DNA of 64,000 nucleotides from an uncultured Lachnospiraceae bacterium (GTDB taxonomy: Bacteria > Bacillota > Clostridia > Lachnospirales > Lachnospiraceae), in the NCBI GenBank assembly GCA_910587295.1, contig CAJULP010000077.1, positions 119,330-183,329 on the forward strand, written 5' to 3'. This document shows positions 27,062-36,507 of this stretch, piece after piece (the first letter of the stretch is position 1; every line of letters starts with the position of its first letter). Both the position numbers and the translations under genes were made by a program. Under the pieces are notes generated by a model that made no database searches, had not been told where the DNA came from, and was given only the letters and a program-made list of their open reading frames with translations.

Positions 27062-28123
27062 TTGATAGTGGGAAGAATGAAGGACAGAATTAAGAATTGC
27101 AAGGTAATAGTGGGAATTTATGAATTGGTGATGGAACCAGTGCATAAAGGACTAAGGAAGACAAAGGAGTTAAAGAAAAAATTTGTAAGGACAAGATTTT
27201 CTTATGGTACGTGTAATCAGGATAAAGTATTCTATTTGATAACAAGCGATGTTGCGACGTGCGGTTTGTTTTCACTGATACTTGTAAATGTTTTGCCTTT
27301 TTTGAAGATTGGTGAGAAAAAGGGGTATATTCCTATTGTAGATTATAAAAACACGGTTTATCTTCCTATGATACAAGATGTAGAGCGATATGGAAAAGAA
27401 AACCCGTGGGAATACTACTTTGAGCAGCCAGGTGGAAATTATACGTTGGATGAAGTGTACAAGAGCGCAAAAATAGAGGTGGGTAACCAGAACAAGTATG
27501 GTTTTCAGGTGGTGATTTGGAATGATATGATGCCAATGCCGATGAAAGATCTGAACTATTGGAGCAGGATTGCAAATAAGTATATTCGCCCAACGGCGGA
27601 GATATGTAAAAGGATCGAGGATGAAAAAAAGAAATTGTTTCCTAAAGATGGCAAAATCATGGGCGTGTCAATTCGGGCGGCATATCGATGGAGTGCAATG
27701 CTTAAGAATGATATTATAAAAGACCATCCTAAGGTAGCAAGTTGTGAATACTACATGGAAATGATTCAAAAGAAAATGGATGAGTGGGGATATGATCTGT
27801 TTCTTTTGGCGTGTGAAGACAGGGAATACGTCACCAAAATGGAAAAGCGTTTTGGAGAAAAATGCTGCCATATGGATAGAAGGTATAGACATATGTTTGA
27901 AAATGATGTTCCGGTATCACTCGATTATATGGAAGAAATAGTAAGGAAAGAATTTAAAGGGATTAGTGTTACAGAGACAACGATAGAATACATCGTAGAG
28001 ACATACCTGCTTGCATCTTGTGACAGTCTTTATTCGACTATTGGTGGGGGGGCTCAGTTTGCATATATTGTAAATGGTGGGAAATATAAAAATTTGGAAG
28101 TATATAATGAGGGGTTGTATTAA
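27062..28123 (+). CDS. O-fucosyltransferase-like protein (divergent)
   Basis: 353 residues from TTG 27062, chosen because GGAGG at 27051-27055 is six bases upstream; ATG 27077 would be too far away. FYLITSDVATCGLFSLILVN resembles the hydrophobic N-terminal segment of the 20193 product. IMGVSIRAAYRWSAM takes the place of the HFRGTD motif (Arg kept, Asp lost), followed by LFLLACEDREYVTKMEKRFG and DSLYSTIGGGAQFAYI. Probably a glycosyltransferase; the altered motif leaves activity uncertain. A G7 run (28046-28052) codes the GGG near the C-terminus. Confidence 0.55.
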   Translation: MIVGRMKDRIKNCKVIVGIYELVMEPVHKGLRKTKELKKKFVRTRFSYGTCNQDKVFYLITSDVATCGLFSLILVNVLPFLKIGEKKGYIPIVDYKNTVYLPMIQDVERYGKENPWEYYFEQPGGNYTLDEVYKSAKIEVGNQNKYGFQVVIWNDMMPMPMKDLNYWSRIANKYIRPTAEICKRIEDEKKKLFPKDGKIMGVSIRAAYRWSAMLKNDIIKDHPKVASCEYYMEMIQKKMDEWGYDLFLLACEDREYVTKMEKRFGEKCCHMDRRYRHMFENDVPVSLDYMEEIVRKEFKGISVTETTIEYIVETYLLASCDSLYSTIGGGAQFAYIVNGGKYKNLEVYNEGLY

Positions 28124-28153
28124 TTTGCTTTGCGACAAGTAGAGGGTAAAATT

Positions 28154-29044
28154 ATGAAAGTTTTGATAACTGGTGCCAGTGGTTTTGTTGGGAGGAACGT
28201 CAAAGAGTATTTTGAACAAAAAAAGGAATATGAAATCTGCGCACCGTCCAGTTCCGAATTAAACTGTATAGATGAAAACAGAGTCAAAGAGCATTTACAA
28301 TCAAATCACTATGACGTTATTTTACACTTTGCGGTATATGGGGATGGGATAGACACGACGAAAGACGGAACAAAGGCATTAGAATACAACTTGCGAATAT
28401 TTGCTAATTTTGCCCGGTGCTCCGATTTATATGGAAAAATGATCTATACCGGTTCCGGGGCGGAGTATGATAAGCGTTATCCGATTCAGATGGTCCGGGA
28501 AGACGACTTAAAAAATCACACGATTCCTGTTGATCAATATGGTCTCATGAAATATATGATCAATCAAATAATCGAAAAGAGTGATAATATCTACAACTTA
28601 CGGCTTTTTGGGATATTTGGGAAATATGAATATTGGAAGACCAAGTTTATTTCTAATTTATGTTGTAAATCATTAAAAGGACTTCCCTTATCTATAAGGC
28701 AGAACTGCTATTTTGATTATTTATGGATAAACGACTTTTGCCGGATGCTGGAACTATTTTTGGAGTTGGATAAACCTTTACACCATGCATACAATGCTGT
28801 AAGAGGGGAGAAGATTGATCTTTTTAGCCTTGCGAATATTGTAAATGAGGTGGCAGAAAACAGGCAGGAGATCATAGTCTGCAAAGAGGGGTATGCCAAT
28901 GAATATACCGCATGCAATGACCGGATTATGCAGGAGCTTCCCGATATGAGATGTTCAGATATAAAGGAATCAGTCAGGGAATTATATTTGTGGTATCAGG
29001 AGCATATAGGGGAAATAGATATGTATTCACTGATTTATGGATGA
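28154..29044 (+). CDS. NAD-dependent epimerase/dehydratase (extended SDR)
   Basis: About 296 residues. VLITGASGFVGRNV is the NAD-binding Gly motif, VILHFAVYGDG the following strand, a catalytic-type TGSGAEY segment is followed by QYGLMKYMI (YxxxK), and LRLFGIFGKYEYW the substrate part. ATG 28154 follows AGAGGGTAAAA. Located directly before the CBS/NTP-transferase gene, it probably acts on an NDP-sugar of the nonulosonate or of a branched sugar. Exact product unknown. Confidence 0.85.
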   Translation: MKVLITGASGFVGRNVKEYFEQKKEYEICAPSSSELNCIDENRVKEHLQSNHYDVILHFAVYGDGIDTTKDGTKALEYNLRIFANFARCSDLYGKMIYTGSGAEYDKRYPIQMVREDDLKNHTIPVDQYGLMKYMINQIIEKSDNIYNLRLFGIFGKYEYWKTKFISNLCCKSLKGLPLSIRQNCYFDYLWINDFCRMLELFLELDKPLHHAYNAVRGEKIDLFSLANIVNEVAENRQEIIVCKEGYANEYTACNDRIMQELPDMRCSDIKESVRELYLWYQEHIGEIDMYSLIYG

Positions 29045-30090
29045 AGATTATGGAATTAGAAGATATTTTAATTGAAGAAGATTCAGATATCCGGACGGCT
29101 GTGGAACAGCTTGAAAGAGTCCGGTGTAAGGTTATTTATGTGACAAGCCAGGGGAAATTAGCAGCGGCGATTTCAGATGGGGATATTCGGCGTTACACTT
29201 TACAGGAAGGAAATGTTAATCTTTCAGTTAAGTTCATAGCAAATTATAACCCTACTTTTTTGTTGCGCTATGAGAAAGAAAAAATAGATGGCATATTTAA
29301 AGGGTCTGAGATTTATTCTATCCCTATCATTAATTATAACCAGGAAGTTGTTGAGATTGTTTTTAGGAATGGGAGAAGGGTAAGGCGCAAGTACCAATTA
29401 GAGTGTCCAATGGTCATGATGGCAGGGGGAAGGGGAACAAGGCTTCACCCATATACTCAGATTTTACCTAAAGCATTAATCCCGATAGGAGAAATACCAA
29501 TATCGGAGAGAATTATAAACAATTTTTATGATTTTGGATGCAGGCAGTTTTATATGGTGGTAAACCATAAGAAGAATATGATCCAGGCCTATTTTGACGG
29601 TGTCAATAAAGGTTATGATTTGAAATTTATAGAAGAAGACCGGCCATTAGGAACAGGAGGAGGCCTGTATTTGTTAGAGGAACATATCGAACAGGATTTT
29701 TTCCTGGTGAATTGTGACATTATTGTGGATGCAGATTACAACGAAATTTATATGCACCACAAGAAAGAAGATAACTATATCACAATTGTAGCGGCAAAGT
29801 ACCAACATATCGTGCCATACGGAGTAGTCAATTGTGATGACAGGAAAAATTATTTAAGCATTTCGGAAAAACCTGAGTTAAATTACCTGATCAGTACGGG
29901 AATGTATGTTGTTGACCAGGAGCTATTACAATTAATGCCGCATGGGCAGGAAATAGCCTTCCCCGACTTGATTGATTTCTTTAAACAAAATGGCAAAAAG
30001 ATTGGTGTGTATGTTGTGGAAGAATCTGCTTATATGGACATGGGGCAGATGGAAGAACTAGAGAAAATGAGAAAAAAATTAAACGTATAG
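29041..30090 (+). CDS. Nucleotidyltransferase with N-terminal CBS pair (PtmE-like)
   Basis: 349 residues. Residues 1-110 form a CBS pair (around VIYVTSQGKLAAAISDGDIRR and IYSIPIINYN). The rest is a sugar-1-phosphate nucleotidyltransferase with MVMMAGGRGTRLHPYTQ, LPKALIPIG and FFLVNCDIIVDADY. In Campylobacter legionaminate synthesis PtmE, with the same CBS plus NTP-transferase layout, makes GDP-GlcN/GlcNAc. The ATG at 29041 overlaps the previous stop (ATGA); the longer frame from 28951 lies in the upstream gene. Confidence 0.85.
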   Translation: MKIMELEDILIEEDSDIRTAVEQLERVRCKVIYVTSQGKLAAAISDGDIRRYTLQEGNVNLSVKFIANYNPTFLLRYEKEKIDGIFKGSEIYSIPIINYNQEVVEIVFRNGRRVRRKYQLECPMVMMAGGRGTRLHPYTQILPKALIPIGEIPISERIINNFYDFGCRQFYMVVNHKKNMIQAYFDGVNKGYDLKFIEEDRPLGTGGGLYLLEEHIEQDFFLVNCDIIVDADYNEIYMHHKKEDNYITIVAAKYQHIVPYGVVNCDDRKNYLSISEKPELNYLISTGMYVVDQELLQLMPHGQEIAFPDLIDFFKQNGKKIGVYVVEESAYMDMGQMEELEKMRKKLNV

Positions 30091-30102
30091 GATGGGTGGA
30101 AA

Positions 30103-31887
30103 ATGGTCAAACGGGTTGCGGATATTATCATGGATACCTTGGTAGAATATGGGATTACGGATTGCTTTGCGGTAGTTGGCGGCGGTGCAATGCATTTAGA
30201 CAATGCATTGCTGGTCTGTGAGAAGATGAGCAAATATTTTAACCATCATGAGCAGGCCTGTGCCATGGCAGCGGAAGCCTATGCAAGGCTTAGCGGAAAG
30301 ATGGCAGCTGTTTGTGTGACGTCCGGGCCAGGAGCTACCAATACGTTAACGGGTGTTATGGGGGCGTGGCAGGACAGCATCCCTATGATCGTGCTTTCCG
30401 GACAGGTCAGGTATGAAATTTCTGTGCCCAAGTCAGGATTGAAACTTCGTTATAGAGGGATTCAGGAGTTTGAGATTATTCCAACGGTCAAAAACATGAC
30501 AAAGTATGCGGTTATGTTGACGGATCCTCTGGCGGTAAAAAAGGAATTGGTAAAAGCAATCCATATTGCCATGGAAGGCAGGCGGGGGCCTGTCTGGTTG
30601 GATGTGCCGCAGGATATCCAAAACGCAAGAGTGGAAGAGAAAGATTTATACCCCATTGAGGATGTTATTAAAAAGACTCCTGATTTGAAAGAGGAAGATA
30701 TCGAAGAAGTAATCAGGACATTGAGAGAAGCAAAGTGTCCATGCATTTTAGCTGGTTCCGGTATTATAAGCAGCGATAACAGGGAGGCTTTTGAGAAGCT
30801 GGTGGATAAGGCCGGCTTGCCTGTTATAGGAGGAAGCTGGGTGGCTGATAATTTGTATACAGACCATCCGCTTTACTTTGGAAATTCCGGTAATGTAGGA
30901 CCGAGGACGGGTAACTTTATCTTACAGAATGCGGATGTGATATTGACATTGGGGAACAGTCTCGGGTTCCGGCAGACAGGATTTAATCTGGAAGGATTTG
31001 CGCCAAACGCAAGGATAATCATGGTGGATGTTGATGCGGAAGAGAGCAAAAAACCGGGGCTCCATATACACAAATTCATCCATACTGATTTGAAAAGTAT
31101 GATAGCGGGGATGTTAGAGCGAGATTGTGAGATACAGGTGCCGGCAGCATGGATGGAGTATTGCCAAATGCTGAAAAAGCGGTTTACACCGTTTGAGGCA
31201 ATAGATAATCTCCGTATGGAAGAACGCGTATGCTCCTATTACTTCTGGAAAGTATTTCAGAAATATGAAGAGACAGACAGCATTTTAGCATTAGGTAATA
31301 ATACGGCTAATACAGCAAAACTGCAGATTGGCGTAAAATGCGAAAAGCAAAGAGTGCTTACCAATTATACTTGTGGTTCCATGGGATATGATCTGCCTGC
31401 GGCAGTCGGTGCGGCAGTGGCATCGAAGAGAAAAGTTTATTGTATCACCGGAGATGGAAGCATTATGATGAATTTGCAGGAATTGCAGACCGTCGTACAG
31501 AATGATTTGCCGATAAATTTGGTTATATTTTCGAATGATGGTTATGGCGCTATCAGGCAGACCAGCAAGAACTTCTTTAATGGGGCCTACATTGGATGTA
31601 CTCCTGATAGTGGGGTGAGCTTTCCGGATTTTAGGAAGGTGGCCGACACTTTTGGGTTTGAGTATAAAAAGTGTGGAACAAATGCCGAAGTCGAAGATGC
31701 AGTACAGTGGTTAGTGAATAATGACAGAAGATGTTTACTTGAAATAGATCAGAAATTTGACGATCCCGTGACCCCGAAGGTAATGTCAAGATTGGATGAA
31801 AACGGGAAAATGCTGACGCCGGCGCTTCAGGACATGTATCCTTTCTTATCTGAGAAAGAGTATGAAGAATTGATGATTGGACAATAA
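30103..31887 (+). CDS. Thiamine-pyrophosphate enzyme, acetolactate synthase-like
   Basis: 594 residues, the size and three-domain order of AHAS/YerE-type enzymes: N-terminal domain with catalytic Glu in FNHHEQACAMAAEAYARLSG, middle domain around PCILAGSGIISS, and C-terminal TPP-binding ITGDGSIMMNLQELQTVV. A lone large subunit without IlvN, inside a sugar cluster, argues against valine/isoleucine synthesis. YerE-like enzymes add an acetyl unit to a 4-oxo sugar to make branched-chain sugars; that role or an oxo-sugar step in nonulosonate synthesis is inferred from context. Confidence 0.8.
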   Translation: MVKRVADIIMDTLVEYGITDCFAVVGGGAMHLDNALLVCEKMSKYFNHHEQACAMAAEAYARLSGKMAAVCVTSGPGATNTLTGVMGAWQDSIPMIVLSGQVRYEISVPKSGLKLRYRGIQEFEIIPTVKNMTKYAVMLTDPLAVKKELVKAIHIAMEGRRGPVWLDVPQDIQNARVEEKDLYPIEDVIKKTPDLKEEDIEEVIRTLREAKCPCILAGSGIISSDNREAFEKLVDKAGLPVIGGSWVADNLYTDHPLYFGNSGNVGPRTGNFILQNADVILTLGNSLGFRQTGFNLEGFAPNARIIMVDVDAEESKKPGLHIHKFIHTDLKSMIAGMLERDCEIQVPAAWMEYCQMLKKRFTPFEAIDNLRMEERVCSYYFWKVFQKYEETDSILALGNNTANTAKLQIGVKCEKQRVLTNYTCGSMGYDLPAAVGAAVASKRKVYCITGDGSIMMNLQELQTVVQNDLPINLVIFSNDGYGAIRQTSKNFFNGAYIGCTPDSGVSFPDFRKVADTFGFEYKKCGTNAEVEDAVQWLVNNDRRCLLEIDQKFDDPVTPKVMSRLDENGKMLTPALQDMYPFLSEKEYEELMIGQ

Positions 31888-31890
31888 TAA

Positions 31891-32565
31891 ATGGAAAAAA
31901 TAATTATTCTCGGGAAGGGCGGACACGCAGAGAGCCTTGCTGATATTATTGAAAGAGAAAAAAAATATGAAATAGCAGGATATGTAGTTAATGACATTAG
32001 TGGGAATCTGGAAGATGAAATATATCCTGTTATTGGCAATGATTTGGATCTTGAGCAGATTTTCGAAGACGGTATCAGAAATGCGGCAATAGGGATTGGA
32101 TATTTGGGAAAGTCTGATGTAAGAGAAAGGCTATGGGGAAAATTAAAAACAATAGGATTTTCACTTCCTGTTATTTGTGATCCGTCAGCTGTAATAGCCA
32201 AGAATGCAAAGCTTGGTGAGGGAACAATGGTTGGGAAAGCAGTTATTGTTAATGCAAATGCGTCTGTAGGTAAAATGTGTATCATTAATACAGGAGCCAT
32301 TATAGAGCATGATTGTGTGGTAGGTGATTTTTCGCATATATCAGTAGGAAGTGTTTTGTGTGGAAATATTGAGGTGGGAAAATCAACTTTTGTAGGTGCA
32401 AATGCAACGGTGATCCAAGGGAAAAGAATTGGGAATCAATGTATTATAGGGGCAGGAACAACAGTGAGAAAAAATGTGGAGGATAATCGTATGGTCTGTA
32501 GTAAAGTAAAGGAAATTGTTTGGGGGGGGTATAAACTGACATCTCAGAAGGGATGTGCCGCATGA
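31891..32565 (+). CDS. NeuD/PglD-like sugar O/N-acetyltransferase with G8 run near the 3' end
   Basis: 224 residues: N-terminal Rossmann part (IIILGKGGHAESLADII, VIGNDLDLEQI) and C-terminal left-handed beta helix (from VIVNANASVGKMCIINTGAII with EHDCVVGDFSHISVG). The catalytic-type His is in IEHDCVVGDFSH. The usual GVPAK end is replaced by VKEIVWGGYKLTSQ, of which WGG comes from the G8 run 32522-32529. At 9 or 7 Gs the protein would end after WGGV or WGGIN, about ten residues early, and its stop would no longer overlap the formyltransferase start. Confidence 0.85.
   Translation: MEKIIILGKGGHAESLADIIEREKKYEIAGYVVNDISGNLEDEIYPVIGNDLDLEQIFEDGIRNAAIGIGYLGKSDVRERLWGKLKTIGFSLPVICDPSAVIAKNAKLGEGTMVGKAVIVNANASVGKMCIINTGAIIEHDCVVGDFSHISVGSVLCGNIEVGKSTFVGANATVIQGKRIGNQCIIGAGTTVRKNVEDNRMVCSKVKEIVWGGYKLTSQKGCAA
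32522..32529 (+). repeat. Poly-G tract G8 followed by TATAAA (in frame)
   Basis: Eight Gs after ATTGTTT and before TATAAACTG in the NeuD-like gene. Present frame reads through to the stop at 32565. In the frame with one extra G the TATAA flank supplies an immediate TAA. Confidence 0.75.
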
Positions 32566-33455
32566 GGATAGGATATTTTGCGGATGGTCCATGGGCGCAT
32601 AAAGCATTTGAAAAGATTATTACAGATGATTCCATGGAAATCCAGTTTATAACTGTTCGATACGACAAGCAAGATGCGGAATTGATCAGAAGGGCAAAAG
32701 AGAATCACATACCGGTGGAATTGAGCAGTAATATAAATTCAGAAGAGTTTATTGGCAGGATGAAGCTATATGATCCTGAATTATTTGTGTCAATGTCATT
32801 CAATCAAATCTTTAAAACGGAAATGATAAATCTCCCTAAATATAAGACGATTAATTGTCATGCGGGGAAGCTGCCATTCTATCGTGGCAGAAACATTTTG
32901 AACTGGGCGTTGATTAATGATGAGAAGGAATTTGGGATAACAGTACATTACCTTGATGAGGGGATAGATACCGGGGATATTATTTTGCAGGAAGTATATC
33001 CCATCACGGATGAGGACGATTATAATACATTGCTTAACCGGGCATATGATGGGTGTGCGGATGTGCTGTACCGGGCAATGAAAATGATCCAGAACGAGGA
33101 AGTAAAGACTATCAGGCAAAATGATATTGATCCTGTGGGCATGTATTGTGGGATGCGCAAAGCCGGGGATGAAGTCATTGATTGGGGAGAAAGCAGCAGG
33201 GAAATATTTAATTTTATCAGGGCATTATGTACACCGGGGCCGCAGGCAGTTTCCTGGATCAACGGAAAAAAAGTAAGTATCAATAGAGCAAGAATGGTGC
33301 CTGGGGCACATGCATATAAAAATATTATTGGACAGGTGATGGGAAAAACCCGGGAGGGGTTTATCATTAAGACCGGGGATACGATTTTGGAAATTATTGA
33401 ATATACATATGATGGTAAAATCAGAGTAGGAGATAGATTGACAGATCATGAATAG
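32562..33455 (+). CDS. Formyltransferase (Fmt/ArnA-like), sugar N-formyl transferase candidate
   Basis: 297 residues. MRIGYFADGPWAHKAF begins the Rossmann fold; TINCHAGKLPFYRGRN contains the catalytic His-x-x-x-LP-x-x-RG motif of N10-formyl-THF-dependent formyltransferases, and GITVHYLDEGIDTGDII the catalytic Asp. The C-terminal domain resembles the OB/Fmt_C fold. ATG 32562 overlaps the NeuD stop (ATGA); ATG 32553 is possible. It should formylate an amino group on an NDP-sugar or on the nonulosonate. Confidence 0.85.
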   Translation: MRIGYFADGPWAHKAFEKIITDDSMEIQFITVRYDKQDAELIRRAKENHIPVELSSNINSEEFIGRMKLYDPELFVSMSFNQIFKTEMINLPKYKTINCHAGKLPFYRGRNILNWALINDEKEFGITVHYLDEGIDTGDIILQEVYPITDEDDYNTLLNRAYDGCADVLYRAMKMIQNEEVKTIRQNDIDPVGMYCGMRKAGDEVIDWGESSREIFNFIRALCTPGPQAVSWINGKKVSINRARMVPGAHAYKNIIGQVMGKTREGFIIKTGDTILEIIEYTYDGKIRVGDRLTDHE

Positions 33456-34446
33456 AGTTTTCATTATTGCAGAAGCAGGTGTCAACCATAACGGAGATAT
33501 TGAAACAGCTAAGCGGCTGGTGGATGTGGCTGCTGTGGCGGGGGCGGATGCCGTAAAATTCCAGACGTTTAAGGCGGAGAATCTTGTATGTAAAAATGCC
33601 CGGAAAGCGGATTACCAGATGGAGACAACGGATCAGGAAGAGTCACAATTCGAGATGCTGAAAAAGCTTGAGTTAACCCCATCCATGCATGAGCGGCTGC
33701 TTGAATATTGCAATCAGAAAAATATTATGTTTCTGTCCACGCCTTTTGACATAGAAAGCTTACACTACCTCATAACGCTGGGGTGTGAAATGATAAAGAT
33801 ACCTTCTGGCGAGATTACGAATTATCCTTTTTTAAAGGAGGTAGGAAAGACTGGGAAAAAAGTTATTCTTTCCACCGGTATGAGCACGCTGGAAGAAGTA
33901 AGGGATGCAGTAAAGGTGTTAAAGGATAACGGCAGCAGTGATGTTACGGTGCTTCATTGTAACACGGAGTATCCAACGCCTTACAATGACGTTAATCTGC
34001 AGGCAATGTATACTTTAAAAAAGGAACTGGGAATCCCGGCAGGGTATTCGGATCACACACAGGGGATTGAAGTACCGATCGCAGCGGCCGCACTGGGGGC
34101 ATCTGTTATAGAAAAACATTTTACCTTGGATAAAACTATGGAAGGACCAGATCATAAAGCCAGCCTTGAACCTGATGAATTACAGGCTATGGTCAGGGCA
34201 ATCAGGAATATAGAAGGTGCTCTGGGAAGTGGGGAAAAAGTTCCTTCAGAGTCTGAAAAAAGAAATATAAGTATTGTGAGGAAGAGTATTGTCGCAAAAT
34301 GTGACATAGATGCTGGTGAAGTATTTACAGAAGATAATTTGACGACAAAAAGACCAGGAACCGGGTTTTCTCCCATGCTATGGGAACAGGTGATTGGCTG
34401 CAAAGCAAAAAGAAAGTTTAAAGTGGATGAGATAATAGAAATATGA
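33448..34446 (+). CDS. neuB: N-acetylneuraminate/legionaminate synthase
   Basis: 332 residues, full length. FIIAEAGVNHNGDIETAKRL, DAVKFQTFKAENL, FLSTPFDIESL, MIKIPSGEITNYPFL, VILSTGMSTLEEV, PAGYSDHTQGIEV and the C-terminal SAF domain (SIVRKSIVAKCDIDAGEVF, KRPGTGFSP) are all present. The enzyme condenses phosphoenolpyruvate with a 6-carbon amino sugar. LegB (37183) and the CBS/NTP-transferase (29041) next to it favour a legionaminate-type substrate over ManNAc. It overlaps the previous gene by eight bases. Confidence 0.92.
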   Translation: MNRVFIIAEAGVNHNGDIETAKRLVDVAAVAGADAVKFQTFKAENLVCKNARKADYQMETTDQEESQFEMLKKLELTPSMHERLLEYCNQKNIMFLSTPFDIESLHYLITLGCEMIKIPSGEITNYPFLKEVGKTGKKVILSTGMSTLEEVRDAVKVLKDNGSSDVTVLHCNTEYPTPYNDVNLQAMYTLKKELGIPAGYSDHTQGIEVPIAAAALGASVIEKHFTLDKTMEGPDHKASLEPDELQAMVRAIRNIEGALGSGEKVPSESEKRNISIVRKSIVAKCDIDAGEVFTEDNLTTKRPGTGFSPMLWEQVIGCKAKRKFKVDEIIEI

Positions 34447-35612
34447 AAAAAGTTTGTATTGTAACAGGAACGCGGGCTGAATACGGGTTATTAAAACCGG
34501 TGATTGACAAAGTATATCATTCGGATCTATTAGAATTGCAATTAGTGGTTACCGGCATGCATCTTTCCACGGAATTTGGGCTGACATATAAAGAAATTGA
34601 AGAAGATGGATATCCGATCACTTCAAAAGTGGAAATGCTTTTGGGGTCGGATACGCCTGTAGGGATAACCAAGTCAATGGGGGTCGCCATGATCGGGTTT
34701 GCGGACTGTTTTGACCAAAATAAGCCTGATATTGTCGTTATCTTAGGAGACCGGTATGAAATGTTGGCAGCGGCTTCGGCGGCAATGATAGCAAGGATTC
34801 CGATTGCGCATATCCATGGTGGAGAACTTACGGAAGGGATTATTGATGAAGCAATCAGGCATTCAATAACGAAAATGAGTCATATTCATTTTACAACGGT
34901 GGAAGAATACCGTAAGAGGGTCATACAATTAGGAGAATCACCATCGACAGTTTATAATTTAGGGGCTTTAGGAGTAGAAAATGCAAAAAAGGTAAACTTG
35001 TTGCCGAAAGAAGAGTTGGAAAATATGATTGGGTTTCAATTTCATTTTCCGACGATCATGGTTACCTATCATCCAGTCACTTTAGAGAAGACATTTGCCC
35101 AAAAGCAGTTTGAGGAAATTTTGGATGTGATAGACAGGCATAAAGAAATATCTGTTATTTTTACAAAAGCCAATGCAGATACAGACGGAAGAATCATTAA
35201 CGAAATGATTGATGAATATGTAAATCTTAATAAAGACAGATGCCGGGGGTATACTTCCCTTGGACAGAAAAAATATTTGAGTGCGTTACAGTTTTGTGAT
35301 GCGGTGGTAGGAAATTCATCAAGTGGCATTATTGAAGTGCCGTCCTTTAAAATACCTACAGTTAACATTGGGGACAGACAGAAGGGAAGAGCGCGCGCTG
35401 AGTCCGTGATAGACTGTGGGAATGGCGGGGAACAAATAGATGCAGCATTGATGAAAGCGTTATCGGATGAATTTAGGGATAAAATTTCAGGGATAAAAAA
35501 TCCATACGAAGGAGAAAAGACATCGGAGAAAATTGTTGAGATAATCAGTAAAAGGGTATATGAGGGTATAGATATTAGAAAAAAATTTTATGACATAGAG
35601 GTCGGCGTATGA
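34443..35612 (+). CDS. neuC: Hydrolysing UDP/GDP-sugar 2-epimerase (NeuC/LegG-like)
   Basis: 389 residues. VCIVTGTRAEYGLLKPVI, DIVVILGDRYEMLAAASAA, IAHIHGGELTEGIIDEAIRH, MVTYHPVT and AVVGNSSSGIIEVPSF are the NeuC/LegG signature; the DRYE and ExxxD residues used in catalysis are kept. It releases the free 2-epimerised sugar for NeuB. Four-base overlaps (ATGA) on both sides show tight translational coupling with neuB and the next formyltransferase. Confidence 0.92.
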   Translation: MKKVCIVTGTRAEYGLLKPVIDKVYHSDLLELQLVVTGMHLSTEFGLTYKEIEEDGYPITSKVEMLLGSDTPVGITKSMGVAMIGFADCFDQNKPDIVVILGDRYEMLAAASAAMIARIPIAHIHGGELTEGIIDEAIRHSITKMSHIHFTTVEEYRKRVIQLGESPSTVYNLGALGVENAKKVNLLPKEELENMIGFQFHFPTIMVTYHPVTLEKTFAQKQFEEILDVIDRHKEISVIFTKANADTDGRIINEMIDEYVNLNKDRCRGYTSLGQKKYLSALQFCDAVVGNSSSGIIEVPSFKIPTVNIGDRQKGRARAESVIDCGNGGEQIDAALMKALSDEFRDKISGIKNPYEGEKTSEKIVEIISKRVYEGIDIRKKFYDIEVGV

Positions 35613-36493
35613 GAGTGTTTTTGATAGGCTGCGTCAAATCATCTGAAATTTTCTTGAAGAGACTGATAGAGATGGATGCTGATGTGGCTGGGGTTATCAC
35701 AAAATCGGAATCAAAGTTTAATTCAGATTTTGTTGACTTGGGCGAAATTTGCCGTAACCATAAAATAGATTATTTGTATGTACATAATATAAATGATAGG
35801 GAAGCGAAAGATTACATAAAAGAAAAGGATGTAGATTTGATTTTGTGCCTGGGATGGTCACAGCTTTTGGATGAGGAAGTTCTGGCATTGCCCAGACTGG
35901 GATGTGTAGGATTTCATCCGGCGCAATTACCGTTTAACAGAGGAAGACATCCGCTGATCTGGGCATTGGCTTTAGGGCTTGAACAAACAGCGTCTACTTT
36001 GTTTTTGATGGATGCCACAGCGGATACGGGAAAGATTATTTCGCAAAAGGTCATAGAAATTGCTTATTCGGATGATGCGGAAAGTTTATACCATAAGGTA
36101 ATGGATGCTGCCGTGGATCAATTGACAGAGGTAATGCATGACTTTGAGAATCATACATTAAATGTGATCGAACAATCGGCAGGAGAAGGGAATGCGTGGA
36201 GAAAAAGGGGGAAAGAAGACGGCAGGATTGATTGGAGAATGTCCAGCAAAAGCGTTTATAACTTAGTCAGGGCATTGACCAAACCTTATGTGGGAGCACA
36301 TTTTTTGCATGAGGATAGAGAATATAAAGTATGGAAAGTGCAGGAGAGATTTGAAAAAGGGTATGAAAATATTGAGCCCGGAAAGGTAGTCAGGGTTATA
36401 TCAGATAATAACTTTTGGGTAAAAGCAGGTGATAACTTAATAGAAGTTATGGAGTGCGACAGTATCAAGTTAAAAAATGGTGAGTATCTTTAG
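35609..36493 (+). CDS. Second formyltransferase (Fmt-like)
   Basis: 294 residues. MRVFLIGCVKSSEIFLKRLI starts the Rossmann domain; CVGFHPAQLPFNRGRHPLIW is the catalytic His motif with LP-x-x-RGRHP, and LFLMDATADTGKII carries the catalytic Asp. DGRIDWRMSSKSVYNLVRALTKPY matches the Fmt C-terminal linker. Two formyltransferases in one pathway suggest two formylated positions, or formylation of two different amino sugars. The PIG-L deacetylase 15 bases downstream could expose the amine. Confidence 0.85.
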   Translation: MRVFLIGCVKSSEIFLKRLIEMDADVAGVITKSESKFNSDFVDLGEICRNHKIDYLYVHNINDREAKDYIKEKDVDLILCLGWSQLLDEEVLALPRLGCVGFHPAQLPFNRGRHPLIWALALGLEQTASTLFLMDATADTGKIISQKVIEIAYSDDAESLYHKVMDAAVDQLTEVMHDFENHTLNVIEQSAGEGNAWRKRGKEDGRIDWRMSSKSVYNLVRALTKPYVGAHFLHEDREYKVWKVQERFEKGYENIEPGKVVRVISDNNFWVKAGDNLIEVMECDSIKLKNGEYL

Positions 36494-36507
36494 ATTAGGA
36501 GAAGAGT

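Noticed and set aside
28046..28052. G7 run in the fucosyltransferase-like gene as a phase-variation site
   Set aside because: The glycines appear to be part of a conserved GGG donor-site motif, the gene is in frame, and seven is below the length of the clear tracts; kept only as a remark.
30103..31887. Housekeeping acetolactate synthase (ilvB)
   Set aside because: No ilvN, ilvC or leu genes nearby and translation is embedded in a nonulosonate operon.
32796..33367. Open frames of more than 100 codons on the minus strand
   Set aside because: They lie antisense to the formyltransferase gene, have no ribosome site and a composition expected of an opposite-strand shadow; the plus-strand product is a clear family member.
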